Shown here piece after piece: positions 18,956 through 26,161 of a stretch of DNA of 55,060 nt. A program made the translations under genes and the position numbers. Source of the stretch: Micromonospora arida (GTDB lineage Bacteria > Actinomycetota > Actinomycetes > Mycobacteriales > Micromonosporaceae); NCBI RefSeq assembly GCF_003857035.1, contig NZ_QGSY01000192.1:1-55060 (forward strand). Direction: 5' to 3'. The notes beneath the pieces are model-generated. The model searched no databases, was not told the DNA's origin, and was given only the letters and a program-made list of their open reading frames with translations. Numbering within the stretch: position 1 is the first letter of the stretch; each line of letters starts with the position of its first letter.

Positions 18956-19163
18956 ATGGTCGATGAGCAGGCGTTACTCGAGCTAGGTGTGCTGACCGCA
19001 CCCCACGGAGGTCTGGGACCTGGCGGTGCGCCGGGCCGAGGTGATCGGCCGGCTGGCCGCTGGCGCGACGGTCGGGCATGCGGCCGGGGTGGAGCTGGGG
19101 GTGTCGCGGCAGCAGACCGGCCTGGCCACGACCCGCGCTGGCAGGGAGAATCGCAAGCGATGA
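18956..19163 (+). pseudogene. Transposase N-terminal remnant (Mu/IS481-like)
   Basis: Reads MVDEQALLELGVLTAPHG, then after a one-base shift WDLAVRRAEVIGRLAAGATV GHAAG and ELGVSRQQ, the N-terminal HTH region of a Mu-transposase-like/IS481-type transposase. The rest is missing. The shifted frame ends with TGA at 19161-19163, overlapping the ATG of the next gene. Confidence 0.7.
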
Positions 19164-19609
19164 CCACCTACGACGAATACCGGGACCGGCAGCGGCTAGT
19201 CGGCCGATACCGACAAAAGATCCGCGGGTACGGCACCCTTGGCGACCCGAAAGAAGCCATGATCGAAGCCAGCCAAGAAGTCTTCGGCGACTTCGGCGAC
19301 CCCGGCCTGGAGCACTGCTACGCCGGCGTGTACTTCGTCGCCAGCGGCCCCTACATCAAGATTGGTGAGGCCGGCGGCAGCCCGTACGAGCGGATGCGCT
19401 CCTTCCACACCGGCAACCCTCACGGCCTAAAGGTGCTGCACGTCATCGCCGAAGACCGCAAGAAGGAACGCAAGGAACTGGAAGATCAGCTCCATGAGCG
19501 CTTCGCCTACCTGCGCCTACCTGGCAGCGAATGGTTCCATCCCGGCCCCGAGTTGACGGAGTTCATCGTCTCCAGCTGCTCCAGGGAGTGCTACCTGTCG
19601 CCGACCTAA
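19160..19609 (+). CDS. T5orf172 / GIY-YIG-like nuclease-domain protein
   Basis: 149 aa from ATG 19160 (GGGAG 11 bases upstream). The core GVYFVASGPYIKIGEAGGSP, then YERMRSFHTGNPHGLKVLHV and LEDQLHERFAYLRLPGSEWF, matches the T5orf172/MUG113 branch of the GIY-YIG superfamily: the paired tyrosine strands, the following Arg and a late Glu are all present. These domains occur in phage, plasmid and defence loci. It follows directly on a transposase remnant and may be a stray cargo gene. Small size and isolation leave its activity open. Confidence 0.72.
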   Translation: MTTYDEYRDRQRLVGRYRQKIRGYGTLGDPKEAMIEASQEVFGDFGDPGLEHCYAGVYFVASGPYIKIGEAGGSPYERMRSFHTGNPHGLKVLHVIAEDRKKERKELEDQLHERFAYLRLPGSEWFHPGPELTEFIVSSCSRECYLSPT

Positions 19610-19771
19610 ATCTGGCCCTGGTCCCGAGATCGCGTTCCTCCAAAACAGCGTCCCCGCCGACTCCCTGCCGGACGCCGCCGCACTGGACCGCTCTGCCCGG
19701 CCGGCCAGCCCGTGACGGCAGTCGGGCGCAGATAGCTGTTACCGTCTCCCGGCTAATACCGAACTCCCGGG

Positions 19772-20371
19772 CTAAGGGACGTCTCGTAACTCGGGGCAGC
19801 TTGGGCGAGGTGATCCGGGAGATCCGTGATCGATGGCTGCTGCGTGTTGCCGGACGAACTCAAGGCGGGAGGCGACATCGCTGCGCGGCAGGGTGCTGAG
19901 CTCGTAGCCGTGTTGGGCGTAGGCGGTAACCATGGCGTCGTGGGTACGTGCGGCTTCGGCGAAGTCTTGGTGTCGTTCGCTGTCGGTGGTGTATATCTGC
20001 GGCCAGGGCGGGGCGATGAACACACGCTGGTGGTAGCGGAAGAGCTGCGCTGCGGCTGTCACGTGTGCGGGAACGGGCTGGCCGAGTAGGAGGTAGTAGC
20101 CGACCAGGTCCGGGATCCCTCGGTCGAAGAAGACGGGTCCGGGATGCTGGCTGGCATGGCGGTAGGAGCGGATCTCCCAGCTGAGCATGATCTCGGCGAA
20201 CAGCCGTGAGTCGCCGGTGTGCAGCGCCTGGCCGCCGATCGACAGCTGGTCCTGGATGATCTGTCGTCCTGCTTCGTCGACGCAGGCGTAGCCGGCACGC
20301 CGCAAGCTGTCGATCAGCGTGGTCTTGCCGGCGCCGGGTCCCCCGGTGATGACGATGTACTGGCTGCTCAC
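19772..20371 (-). CDS. AAA ATPase (AAA_28, NadR/Ttd14-type) inside the IS
   Basis: 199 aa from GTG 20371 (AGAGAGGA upstream; an ATG at 20392 has no site). Walker A YIVITGGPGAGKTTLIDSL; a Walker-B-like PVFFDRGIPDLVGYYLL with the DRG typical of P-loop kinases; RYHQRVFIAPPWPQIYTTD with the family's PPW motif; and SDVASRLEFVRQH near the end. This is the AAA_28 family, related to the ribosylnicotinamide kinase domain of NadR, so a small-molecule kinase is likely. The C-terminus SCPELRDVP is encoded by the terminal inverted repeat, and the stop TAG uses the target-site TA plus one flanking base. Confidence 0.82.
   Translation of the reverse strand: MSSQYIVITGGPGAGKTTLIDSLRRAGYACVDEAGRQIIQDQLSIGGQALHTGDSRLFAEIMLSWEIRSYRHASQHPGPVFFDRGIPDLVGYYLLLGQPVPAHVTAAAQLFRYHQRVFIAPPWPQIYTTDSERHQDFAEAARTHDAMVTAYAQHGYELSTLPRSDVASRLEFVRQHAAAIDHGSPGSPRPSCPELRDVP
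19775..19791 (+). repeat. Left terminal inverted repeat of the IS
   Basis: AGGGACGTCTCGTAACT, the exact reverse complement of 21262-21278. It encodes the last codons of the ATPase passenger. Confidence 0.9.
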
Positions 20372-20427
20372 GTCTTCCTCTCTGTTAGGCATGCACTCCT
20401 CGTGACCCCGGCGTCTGTCCGCAAAGG

Positions 20428-21228
20428 ATGATCACCGAGGATGCGTGGGTGCGGGTGATCTCCGCAGCCCGCCAGGAGTGGATCCTCCCGTTCACTGGGC
20501 TGACCCCCGCCCAGTTCCGCAAGCTGGTCCGTCTCGTCGCCGAGCGTGGCGGGGGCGGGATCGCTGACGGTCGGCCAGGCCGGCAGTGGGCCCTCGACCT
20601 GGCCGACCGGGTGCTGCTGGTCGCCGTCTACTGGCGCACGAACCTGACGATGCGGCAGATCGGACCGCTGTTCGGAGTGTCGCATTCCGCCGCGCACCGA
20701 GTCATCGACACTCTCGGCCCGCTGCTGGTTCTCGCACCTGTGCGCCGCCGACCGGTCAACCAGATCGCCATCGTCGACGGCACCCTCATCCCGACGCGGG
20801 ACCACCGCCTCGCGGCGCCGAGCAAGAACTACCGGTACTCGACAAACCTGCAGGTGGCCATCGACGCCAGCACCCGCCTGGTCATCGCCCTCGGCGAGCC
20901 CCAGCCGGGCAACCGCAACGACACGATCGTCTACCGGACCTCCGGCATCGAACAGAAGTTGGCCGGACGGCCCGTCATGGCCGACGGCGGCTACCGCGGC
21001 AACCCCGAGGTGATCATCCCGTACCGCAAGAACCGCGACGGCAGCCCGCTACCGGCCTGGAAGCAGAACCTGAACGCCCAGCACCGCACCGTCCGCGCAC
21101 AGGTCGAACACACCCTGGCCAGGATGAAGAACTGGAAGATCCTGCGTGACTACCGCCGCGCCGCCCGCACATTGACCGCTGCTGCTTCCGGCATCGCCAA
21201 CCTGCACAACATCGCCCTGACCTGGTGA
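20428..21228 (+). CDS. DDE transposase (DDE_Tnp_4, IS5-like)
   Basis: 266 aa. N-terminal helix-turn-helix (TNLTMRQIGPLFGVSHSAAHRVI). DDE core: IAIVDGTLIPTRD (first Asp), RPVMADGGYRGN (second Asp) and RAQVEHTLARMKNWKILRDY (Glu), the HARBI1-like DDE_Tnp_4 pattern found in IS5-superfamily elements. Appears intact. Start ATG 20428 behind AAAGG; 56 bases separate it from the divergent ATPase, enough for back-to-back promoters. Confidence 0.9.
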   Translation: MITEDAWVRVISAARQEWILPFTGLTPAQFRKLVRLVAERGGGGIADGRPGRQWALDLADRVLLVAVYWRTNLTMRQIGPLFGVSHSAAHRVIDTLGPLLVLAPVRRRPVNQIAIVDGTLIPTRDHRLAAPSKNYRYSTNLQVAIDASTRLVIALGEPQPGNRNDTIVYRTSGIEQKLAGRPVMADGGYRGNPEVIIPYRKNRDGSPLPAWKQNLNAQHRTVRAQVEHTLARMKNWKILRDYRRAARTLTAAASGIANLHNIALTW

Positions 21229-21261
21229 CCACAGACCCAGCCGCAGACAACGTCTCCACCC

Positions 21262-21278
21262 AGTTACGAGACGTCCCT
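21262..21278 (-). repeat. Right terminal inverted repeat of the IS
   Basis: The complement of the left repeat, followed by the TA target duplication; 33 bases beyond the transposase stop. Confidence 0.9.
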
Positions 21279-21365
21279 TAGCACGGACTTCTTCTCGCCT
21301 GCGGCGGCGCGCTCGCGCAACTGCTGCGCCTGCTCGGAGGTGAGCGTGGATCGCCCGCCGCAACT

Positions 21366-21441
21366 TCACCGGATCCTTCGACCTCCGGGTGATCCTCTGC
21401 AGCCGCTGACCCTCGGCCATCGACAGAGCCCGCACGAACAC
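21366..21441 (-). pseudogene. IS630 transposase N-terminal fragment
   Basis: Reads FVRALSMAEGQRLQRITRRS and KDPVKLRRAI, the conserved opening of actinobacterial IS630 transposases. It breaks off at about 21366 and joins the recombinase HTH fragment in another frame, a scar of two old insertions. Confidence 0.75.
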
Positions 21442-21553
21442 ATCCGGGCGTCGTCCGACCCGGCACCCCCTCCCACACCAACAGCGAGAGACAGCCTGCC
21501 CGAAACGGACTCAGAACCGACGGATTACACGGCCAACGTCCAAAGACGAGGCA

Positions 21554-24007
21554 CTAGCTTTCGGCTCGCCACCGTCGCAACACACCAGCTACGGCTACGG
21601 TGTCCGGGTGCTCGTCGCCGAGCAGCCGCACCCGGTCAACGACCACCTTCTCCAAGAGGGTGATCGCGTCAGCGGTTTGCCCGGCCTGCCAGTGCAAAAC
21701 GGCGAGGTCAGCTTGAACGGCCTGCGTCTGAAAATCGTTTTCACCGAACAGTCGCGTGAAGTCAACGACTACCTGCTCCTGGAGGGCGATCGCCTCGCCG
21801 GGACGCCGTGCGTGCTGATAGGACGTGGCAAGGCCACGCCGGGCAGCCACTGTGTTCGGGTGTTCCTTGCCGAGCAGCCGCTCGGAGTCAGCAACCAGCT
21901 GCTCCTCGATGGCGATCGCCTCGCCAGTACGCCCTGCCCGTCGATAGGACGTGGCTAGGCCACGCCGGGCTTCCAGCGTGTTTGGGTGTTCCTTGCCGAG
22001 CAGCCGCTCGGAGTCAGCAACCAGCTGCTCCTCGATGGCGATCGCCTCACCAGTACGCCGTGCGTGCTGATAGGACGTGGCAAGGCCACGCCGGGCAGCC
22101 AGCGTGTTCGGGTGTTCCTTGCCGAGCAGCCGCTCGGAGTCAGCAACCAGCTGCTCCTCGATGGCGATCGCCTCACCGGTTCGCCCTGCCTGTCGATACG
22201 TTGTGGCAAGGCCGCTCCGGGCACCCGTCGTGATTGGGTGTTCCTTGCCGAGCACCTGCTCGCAGGCGGGAACCACCTGCTCGTAGATGGCGATCGCCTC
22301 GTCGGTACGCCCCGCCTGCCAGTAAGAGGCGGCGAGATTAGCTCTGGCAGTCAGCGAGTTCGGGTTCTCTTTCCCCAGCAGCCGCTCGGAGTCAGCGACC
22401 AACTGCTCCTCGATGGCGATCGCCTCACCGGTACGCCCCGCCTGCCAGTAAGAGGCGGCGAGATTAGCTCTGGCAGTCAGTGTGTTCGGGTTCTCTTTCC
22501 CGAGCATTCGGTCGGCCTGCGCAGCGAGGCGCTGCCAGTAGGTGACAGCGGAGGTGTGCACGCCGGCGTGGAACAGGCTGACACCAGTCCGGTACAGCAG
22601 CGGGTGTACGTCGGACTGCCACAACAGATCACCGGCGATGTCGGCCAGAATGATGGTGTTTTCGCGTAGCGCGGCAATGAGATCGGTGTTGGCGTTATCA
22701 CTGTTCGGCCACAGGGCTAATAGCGCGTCGGCGGTGGCATGGGCGACCGCCGCCGGGTTGTCGGTGGTTTCCCGGGTGGCACGGGCGGTCAGGGCGTGGA
22801 TGCGCACGGCGCGGGCGCCGTCGGCGGGGGTGTGGGTGAGCAAGCCGTAGCGGTGCAGCAGCCGCAGCGTTTTGCGGGCCTGGCCAGCCGTGACCGGCGT
22901 GCTCGGGCCGTCGGCACGGTGGGCGGCGAGGTAGTCGGTGACTGGGGTGGTGGCCCAGAGTGTGTCGGGGTGCCCGGCGGGGTCGCAGACGGCGGCCACC
23001 GCCAGGGCCGCCCGGGCCAGTCCGGCGGGTTCCATGGTGTCAGCGACGTCCAGGGCGAGGAGCAGGGTGACGGCCACGGGCCGGCCGTAGGCGTCGGGGT
23101 CGGCGCCAGCGGGCATGAGTTCGCACAGCCGCTCGTTGCCGGTGATGTAGCGGGCCAGGTACGCCGCGCAGCCTTCTTGCTGGTAGATCATGTAGGCGGC
23201 GACATGGGACAGGGCCAGGGGTAGATGCCCCACCGCGGTGGCCAGGTCGGCGGCCTGGTCGTCGAGGAGGTGCCCGTGCCTGGCGCCGGTGAGCCGGTCG
23301 GTCAGGTAGGTGAGCGCCTCGGCCGGGGTGTACACGTCGACGTCGATCTGTTGCCGGCCGGAGCTGATCAGGGTGGCGTCCTGCAGCCGGGTGGTCGCGA
23401 GGGTCCATCCGGCCCGGCGGTGCGGGGGCCACCAGCCGGCCATATCGGCCGGGTCGATGATGTCGTCCAGGACCACCAACCAACTGCGCTCGGTGGTGTG
23501 CAGCCACTCCAGCAACGCCACCGCGTCCGCGGCCGTATCGGCACCGTCGGCACCAGGCACGCCAACCTTCATGGCGGCCCGCGCGTACCCGGTGATGATC
23601 TGGTCGAGGCTGGTGGCATTGACCCACACCACCAGATCCGCGGTGCGCTCCTGCAAGGCCTGCCCGGCGAACCACGCCGCCAGCTGTGACTTGCCCACCC
23701 CGCCGCTACCGGCCAAGACCCGCGTGCCCCGGCTGTCGCGTCGCTCGGTGTGCTGGGTGAGAACCACGCCGGCACCGTGCCCGCGAGCGGCCAGGACCTG
23801 CTCCCGCACCCCGTGACGGGGCTGAAACGCCGAGGCCAACGCGGGAAGCCGACCCGCCAGGACTGGCCACGTCATCGGCGATCGAGTATGTACCGTGACC
23901 GGGGCGTGGAAGACACCGACCGGCCCGTACGCGGCGCCGATGGTGAGGGCGGACTGACTGGTGGTGTCGCCGACAGCCGCCTGCCCTAGAGGGCTGCCGG
24001 TGGAGCT
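21554..24007 (-). CDS. NB-ARC/TPR STAND protein (bacterial NLR), -1 frame partner
   Basis: 817 codons from the frameshift point. Just after it sits TIGAAYGPVGVFHAPVTVHT (23944-23885), matching the Bell-protein tail. NB-ARC: LAGSGGVGKSQLAAWF (Walker A), SWLVVLDDIIDPAD (Walker B), TLATTRLQDA (sensor) and VGHLPLALSHVAAY (GLPL). A helical WHD-like stretch is followed by seven 42-residue TPR units ending each time near LGKEHPNT. STAND/NLR ATPases of this build sense infection and oligomerise to activate an effector. There is no ATG, GTG, TTG or CTG in frame between the upstream stop and the motif; the first is ATG 23875, which would lose the motif and has no ribosome site. I therefore infer entry by -1 frameshift (946-aa fusion); a sequencing error or the 23875 start are the alternatives. 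Confidence 0.78.
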   Translation of the reverse strand, partial: SSTGSPLGQAAVGDTTSQSALTIGAAYGPVGVFHAPVTVHTRSPMTWPVLAGRLPALASAFQPRHGVREQVLAARGHGAGVVLTQHTERRDSRGTRVLAGSGGVGKSQLAAWFAGQALQERTADLVVWVNATSLDQIITGYARAAMKVGVPGADGADTAADAVALLEWLHTTERSWLVVLDDIIDPADMAGWWPPHRRAGWTLATTRLQDATLISSGRQQIDVDVYTPAEALTYLTDRLTGARHGHLLDDQAADLATAVGHLPLALSHVAAYMIYQQEGCAAYLARYITGNERLCELMPAGADPDAYGRPVAVTLLLALDVADTMEPAGLARAALAVAAVCDPAGHPDTLWATTPVTDYLAAHRADGPSTPVTAGQARKTLRLLHRYGLLTHTPADGARAVRIHALTARATRETTDNPAAVAHATADALLALWPNSDNANTDLIAALRENTIILADIAGDLLWQSDVHPLLYRTGVSLFHAGVHTSAVTYWQRLAAQADRMLGKENPNTLTARANLAASYWQAGRTGEAIAIEEQLVADSERLLGKENPNSLTARANLAASYWQAGRTDEAIAIYEQVVPACEQVLGKEHPITTGARSGLATTYRQAGRTGEAIAIEEQLVADSERLLGKEHPNTLAARRGLATSYQHARRTGEAIAIEEQLVADSERLLGKEHPNTLEARRGLATSYRRAGRTGEAIAIEEQLVADSERLLGKEHPNTVAARRGLATSYQHARRPGEAIALQEQVVVDFTRLFGENDFQTQAVQADLAVLHWQAGQTADAITLLEKVVVDRVRLLGDEHPDTVAVAGVLRRWRAES
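21599..22480 (-). repeat. Seven 126-bp TPR-coding tandem repeats
   Basis: A 126-base period (42 residues, TPR_12-like) runs through the NLR C-terminus; for example the phrase beginning GCTGCTCCTCGATGGCGATC on the plus strand recurs at 21899, 22025 and 22151. Central units are nearly identical in DNA, the outer ones diverged, so the array has expanded or been homogenised recently. Confidence 0.88.
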
Positions 24008-24013
24008 GGGGGG
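23970..24013 (-). promoter_or_regulatory. Candidate programmed -1 frameshift signal
   Basis: On the minus strand the Bell frame reads GTC CCC CCA: the heptamer C CCC CCA (24013-24007) fits X XXY YYZ. After a 6-base spacer (GCTCCA) comes a 9-bp stem, CCGGCAGCC (24000-23992) with GGCTGTCGG (23978-23970), 13-base loop, one G-U pair. The zero-frame stop TAG (23988-23986) lies in the loop. The -1 frame is exactly the NLR frame. Confidence 0.55.
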
Positions 24014-24393
24014 ACCGGCGGCCCTTGGTTGAACGTCACTGGCGCATTGAACTCGCCGACCGCACCGTGACTGACGCCCACGTTGATGTGGAACGTCTTG
24101 GCCTTCTCCGGGTCGGCCAACGCTAGCAAGCGCCGCGCCGCTTTCAGGATCTGCTCGTCGTCGACAACCCCGCACTCGGTCAGGGCGTCGCCGATGCGGG
24201 CCTGCCACAAACCAGGCTCGGTCTCGTCGGCGTCCAACGCCTGCACCGCAGCAGCATCAGCGTCACCGAAGCGACGCCTGAGCAGCCCCTTCAACCCCGC
24301 GTACGCATCCCGGACCGCCGCCGACGTGGTGTCCTTCACACCAGCGCCCGCACCAGCGGCCAACGCCACCGTGATCACTTCAACCGCCGACAT
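23986..24393 (-). CDS. Bell-like small effector protein with C-terminal amyloid motif
   Basis: 135 aa from ATG 24393 behind GGGAG. Residues 1-100 are predicted alpha-helical (VEVITVALAAGAGAGVKDTT, YAGLKGLLRRRFGD, ILKAARRLLALADPEKAK), as in the Bell domains encoded next to actinobacterial NLRs. Residues ~104-123 are NVGVSHGAVGEFNAPVTFNQ, a Gly/Val/Asn-rich motif of the bacterial amyloid signalling type, followed by a Pro-rich end. The same motif occurs in the adjoining NLR. In the published scheme the activated NLR templates amyloid folding of the Bell partner, whose N-domain then acts on the cell, probably at membranes. Bell assignment is from memory of the family. Confidence 0.68.
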   Translation of the reverse strand: MSAVEVITVALAAGAGAGVKDTTSAAVRDAYAGLKGLLRRRFGDADAAAVQALDADETEPGLWQARIGDALTECGVVDDEQILKAARRLLALADPEKAKTFHINVGVSHGAVGEFNAPVTFNQGPPVPPAPPAAL

Positions 24394-24539
24394 GATCCAC
24401 TCCCACCAATCGAAGACGTCTCATTCTGACGGACCGCCGCCATCAGGTCACACGCGAGACGGCCTCACCATCCAGTGGGTAACAACCGCCTTCGCTGAGC
24501 AGTGAAAAGGAGTAAGGATATTTGTGCACACCACTTCGG

Positions 24540-25113
24540 ATACCGACAACGGCCGGCTGCGCCAAGTGCCTCTTCGACGAGGCCAGCGGCAAGAACGCCG
24601 ACCGGCCCGAGCTGAACAAGGTGTTCGATCACATCCGGCCCGGCGACGCGCTCACCGTCGTCTCCCTCGACCGGCTCGGCCGTTCCCTGGAGGACCTCAT
24701 CACCATCGTCGGCCGACTCAAGCGCCTCGGCGTCGGCTTCCTGTCCCTGCGTCTTCCATGTCTTCGCCGCCCTGGCCGAGTTCATCCGCACAATCATCGT
24801 GGCCAACACCAACGAGGGCCTGGCCGCCGTGCGCGCCGCCGGCCAACGCCTCGGCCGGCCACTGGCGATGACCCCGGGGAAAGTCGCATACGCACTGCAG
24901 CTGCTCGGCGAGCCGGATCGCACGATGACCTCGATCGCGAAACTGCTCGGCGTTTCCCACAGCATTCTCTACACGGCGCTGCCCGAGCTGCAGGCCGTCA
25001 AGCGCGGCCGCGGCGGGCTGGACGGCGTCCTCGCTCAGCTACCGCCGGACTCCCGGCCCGGGCCGCCGACGGTCGACCGGTACGACGTCCTACTCGGCCG
25101 GACCGGACGGTGA
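24540..25113 (+). pseudogene. Serine recombinase (resolvase) remnant
   Basis: Recognisable in two frames: CAKCLFDEASGKNADRPELN and GDALTVVSLDRLGRSLEDLI (catalytic-domain core with DRLGRS), then after a deletion and frame change near 24745, VFAALAEFIRTIIVANTNEG and a C-terminal HTH MTSIAKLLGVSHSILYTAL. The N-terminal catalytic Ser segment is absent. Not functional. Confidence 0.85.
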
Positions 25114-25247
25114 CGCCGCTGACCTTGAATCCCATCTATCGGGACCACCAGGGAAACGGCAAAGCGGTTCCCGGTAGGCCACCATCTTGAGGCAGCGCCC
25201 CAGGTGTCGCCCTAGATCAACTGCTTAGCGTTGTTTTGGTCTGGAAA

Positions 25248-25519
25248 CTACGGACGGGCCTCATGGATGCCGCAGATAGCGCAGCGAAATCCTTGCCGTG
25301 ACCTCAGTTCGTCGTAGAAGGCCGCGGTGATCCGGTACTTGGTCCAGAGATTCATCGCTCGGTTGGAGCCGGGCCGGGCGTCCCTGCTGGCCTGATTCAC
25401 GCGGCGGGAATACTCGCGGCATGGTTGACAGGAGAGCATTGTGCGACCGGTCGCGCTGACAAAGGACTCCGGCGGCCGAAGCTGCTTGCACCGCCCGCAC
25501 TTCTTGGACTCGTCACGAT
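25248..25519 (-). pseudogene. Endonuclease VII-like HNH fragment
   Basis: The open frame includes KKCGRCKQLRPPESF, TMLSCQPCREYSRRVN and a final FRCAICGIHEARP then stop. This resembles recombination endonuclease VII proteins (zinc-binding CxxC pairs before an HNH core), but the HNH histidines after CAICG are missing and no start codon lies in frame before ATG 25439. Truncated at both ends. Confidence 0.6.
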
Positions 25520-25575
25520 CCCCCCAACTACCGACTTGAGTGGCGGTCCCGAAATCGGACCGTGTGAAGGGCTGA

Positions 25576-26037
25576 CTACGAGCGGCCGTACGCGGCGCGG
25601 GCTTGGGCTACCTCGGCGGCCTCGCGTTCACGCCAGCGGCGCTGGGCCTCCCGGTTGCAACTGCGACAGACCCGACGGTACCGGCCGGTCGCCGGGTCGA
25701 GTTCACGGTCGTGGCCGTTGCGGCACTGTGTCAACTGGTTCCGGCTGCGGCAGGCCTCGGCCCGGCTGAGCTGGCGCAGATGTGTCGGCTCGATACAGTC
25801 GGCGGCACCGCAGGTCTGGTCGACGTCGAGGGCGGGGTCGTACCCGCCGACGAGGACGACGTACGCGGCGATGTGCGCCCACGCGCGACCGGCGACCTTC
25901 TGGTGCACCCCGCGTCGCCGCCCGTAACCTTCGATGACCAGGCAGCCGTTCTCGGTGCGGTGTGAGCGCTCCAGCAGGTAGGCGCGTAGCGACTCCTCGG
26001 TGTGGTACCGGGACAGACCCTTCACGGCCGAGAGCAC
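25576..26037 (-). CDS. HNH endonuclease-like protein
   Basis: About 153 aa from GTG 26037 (GTG 26025 also possible). Contains NGCLVIEGYGRRRGVHQKVA, then RAWAHIAAYVVLVGGYDPAL and DQTCGAADCIEPTHLRQLS: the Tyr/Gly opening, His, and C-x(4)-CIEPTHL of phage-type HNH_3 nucleases. The C-terminal CRNGHDRELD...CRSCNREAQRRW supplies a second zinc-ribbon CxxC pair. Likely a homing or phage-derived nuclease within the mobile island; divergent from a hypothetical gene. Start not certain. Confidence 0.72.
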   Translation of the reverse strand: MLSAVKGLSRYHTEESLRAYLLERSHRTENGCLVIEGYGRRRGVHQKVAGRAWAHIAAYVVLVGGYDPALDVDQTCGAADCIEPTHLRQLSRAEACRSRNQLTQCRNGHDRELDPATGRYRRVCRSCNREAQRRWREREAAEVAQARAAYGRS

Positions 26038-26161
26038 AGTGTCACCGTACCCACGTCGCGCAGCCACGTCGAACGACGGCGGACACGCCGACGCGCCTGC
26101 GCGACGAATGGTCGTGCTCCGGCCGTGCTGTCCGCACCGGAGCTGCCGTAGCCTCGCCGGG

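Larger units (their letters stand above)
19775..21278. mobile_element. 1504-bp IS5-like element carrying an ATPase passenger
   Basis: Flanked by TA target duplications (19773-19774 and 21279-21280) with perfect 17-bp terminal inverted repeats AGGGACGTCTCGTAACT. Contains a DDE transposase (20428-21228, +) and a divergent AAA ATPase gene (19772-20371, -). Removing it with one TA restores the reading frame of the recombinase HTH it interrupts, which fixes both ends. Elements with this transposase alone would need only about 0.9 kb, so the ATPase is extra cargo inside the ends. Confidence 0.88.
19700..21350 (-). pseudogene. Serine recombinase C-terminal HTH, split by the IS
   Basis: Minus-strand right flank (21350-21281) reads LTSEQAQQLRERAAAGEKKS V; the left flank (19774-19700) continues AREFGISRETV. 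Joined with one TA (codon CTA, Leu) they give an unbroken resolvase-type helix-turn-helix. After ETV the left part shifts frame (SYLR is in another frame), and upstream it abuts an IS630 fragment, so the recombinase was already a fragment. Bases 19775-21278 are the inserted element. Confidence 0.82.

Noticed and set aside
18719..19159. N-terminal extension of the T5orf172 gene to 18719
   Set aside because: The extension covers a frameshifted transposase relic and changes frame relative to it; ATG 19160 fits the domain and has a ribosome site.
21598..22480. 126-bp repeats as a possible CRISPR or VNTR
   Set aside because: The period is a whole number of codons and encodes TPR units; there are no spacers.
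24014..24208. NLR start at ATG 24208, overlapping the Bell gene out of frame
   Set aside because: The 60-odd residues it would add are Arg/Gly-rich shadow of the Bell coding sequence and no ribosome site precedes it.
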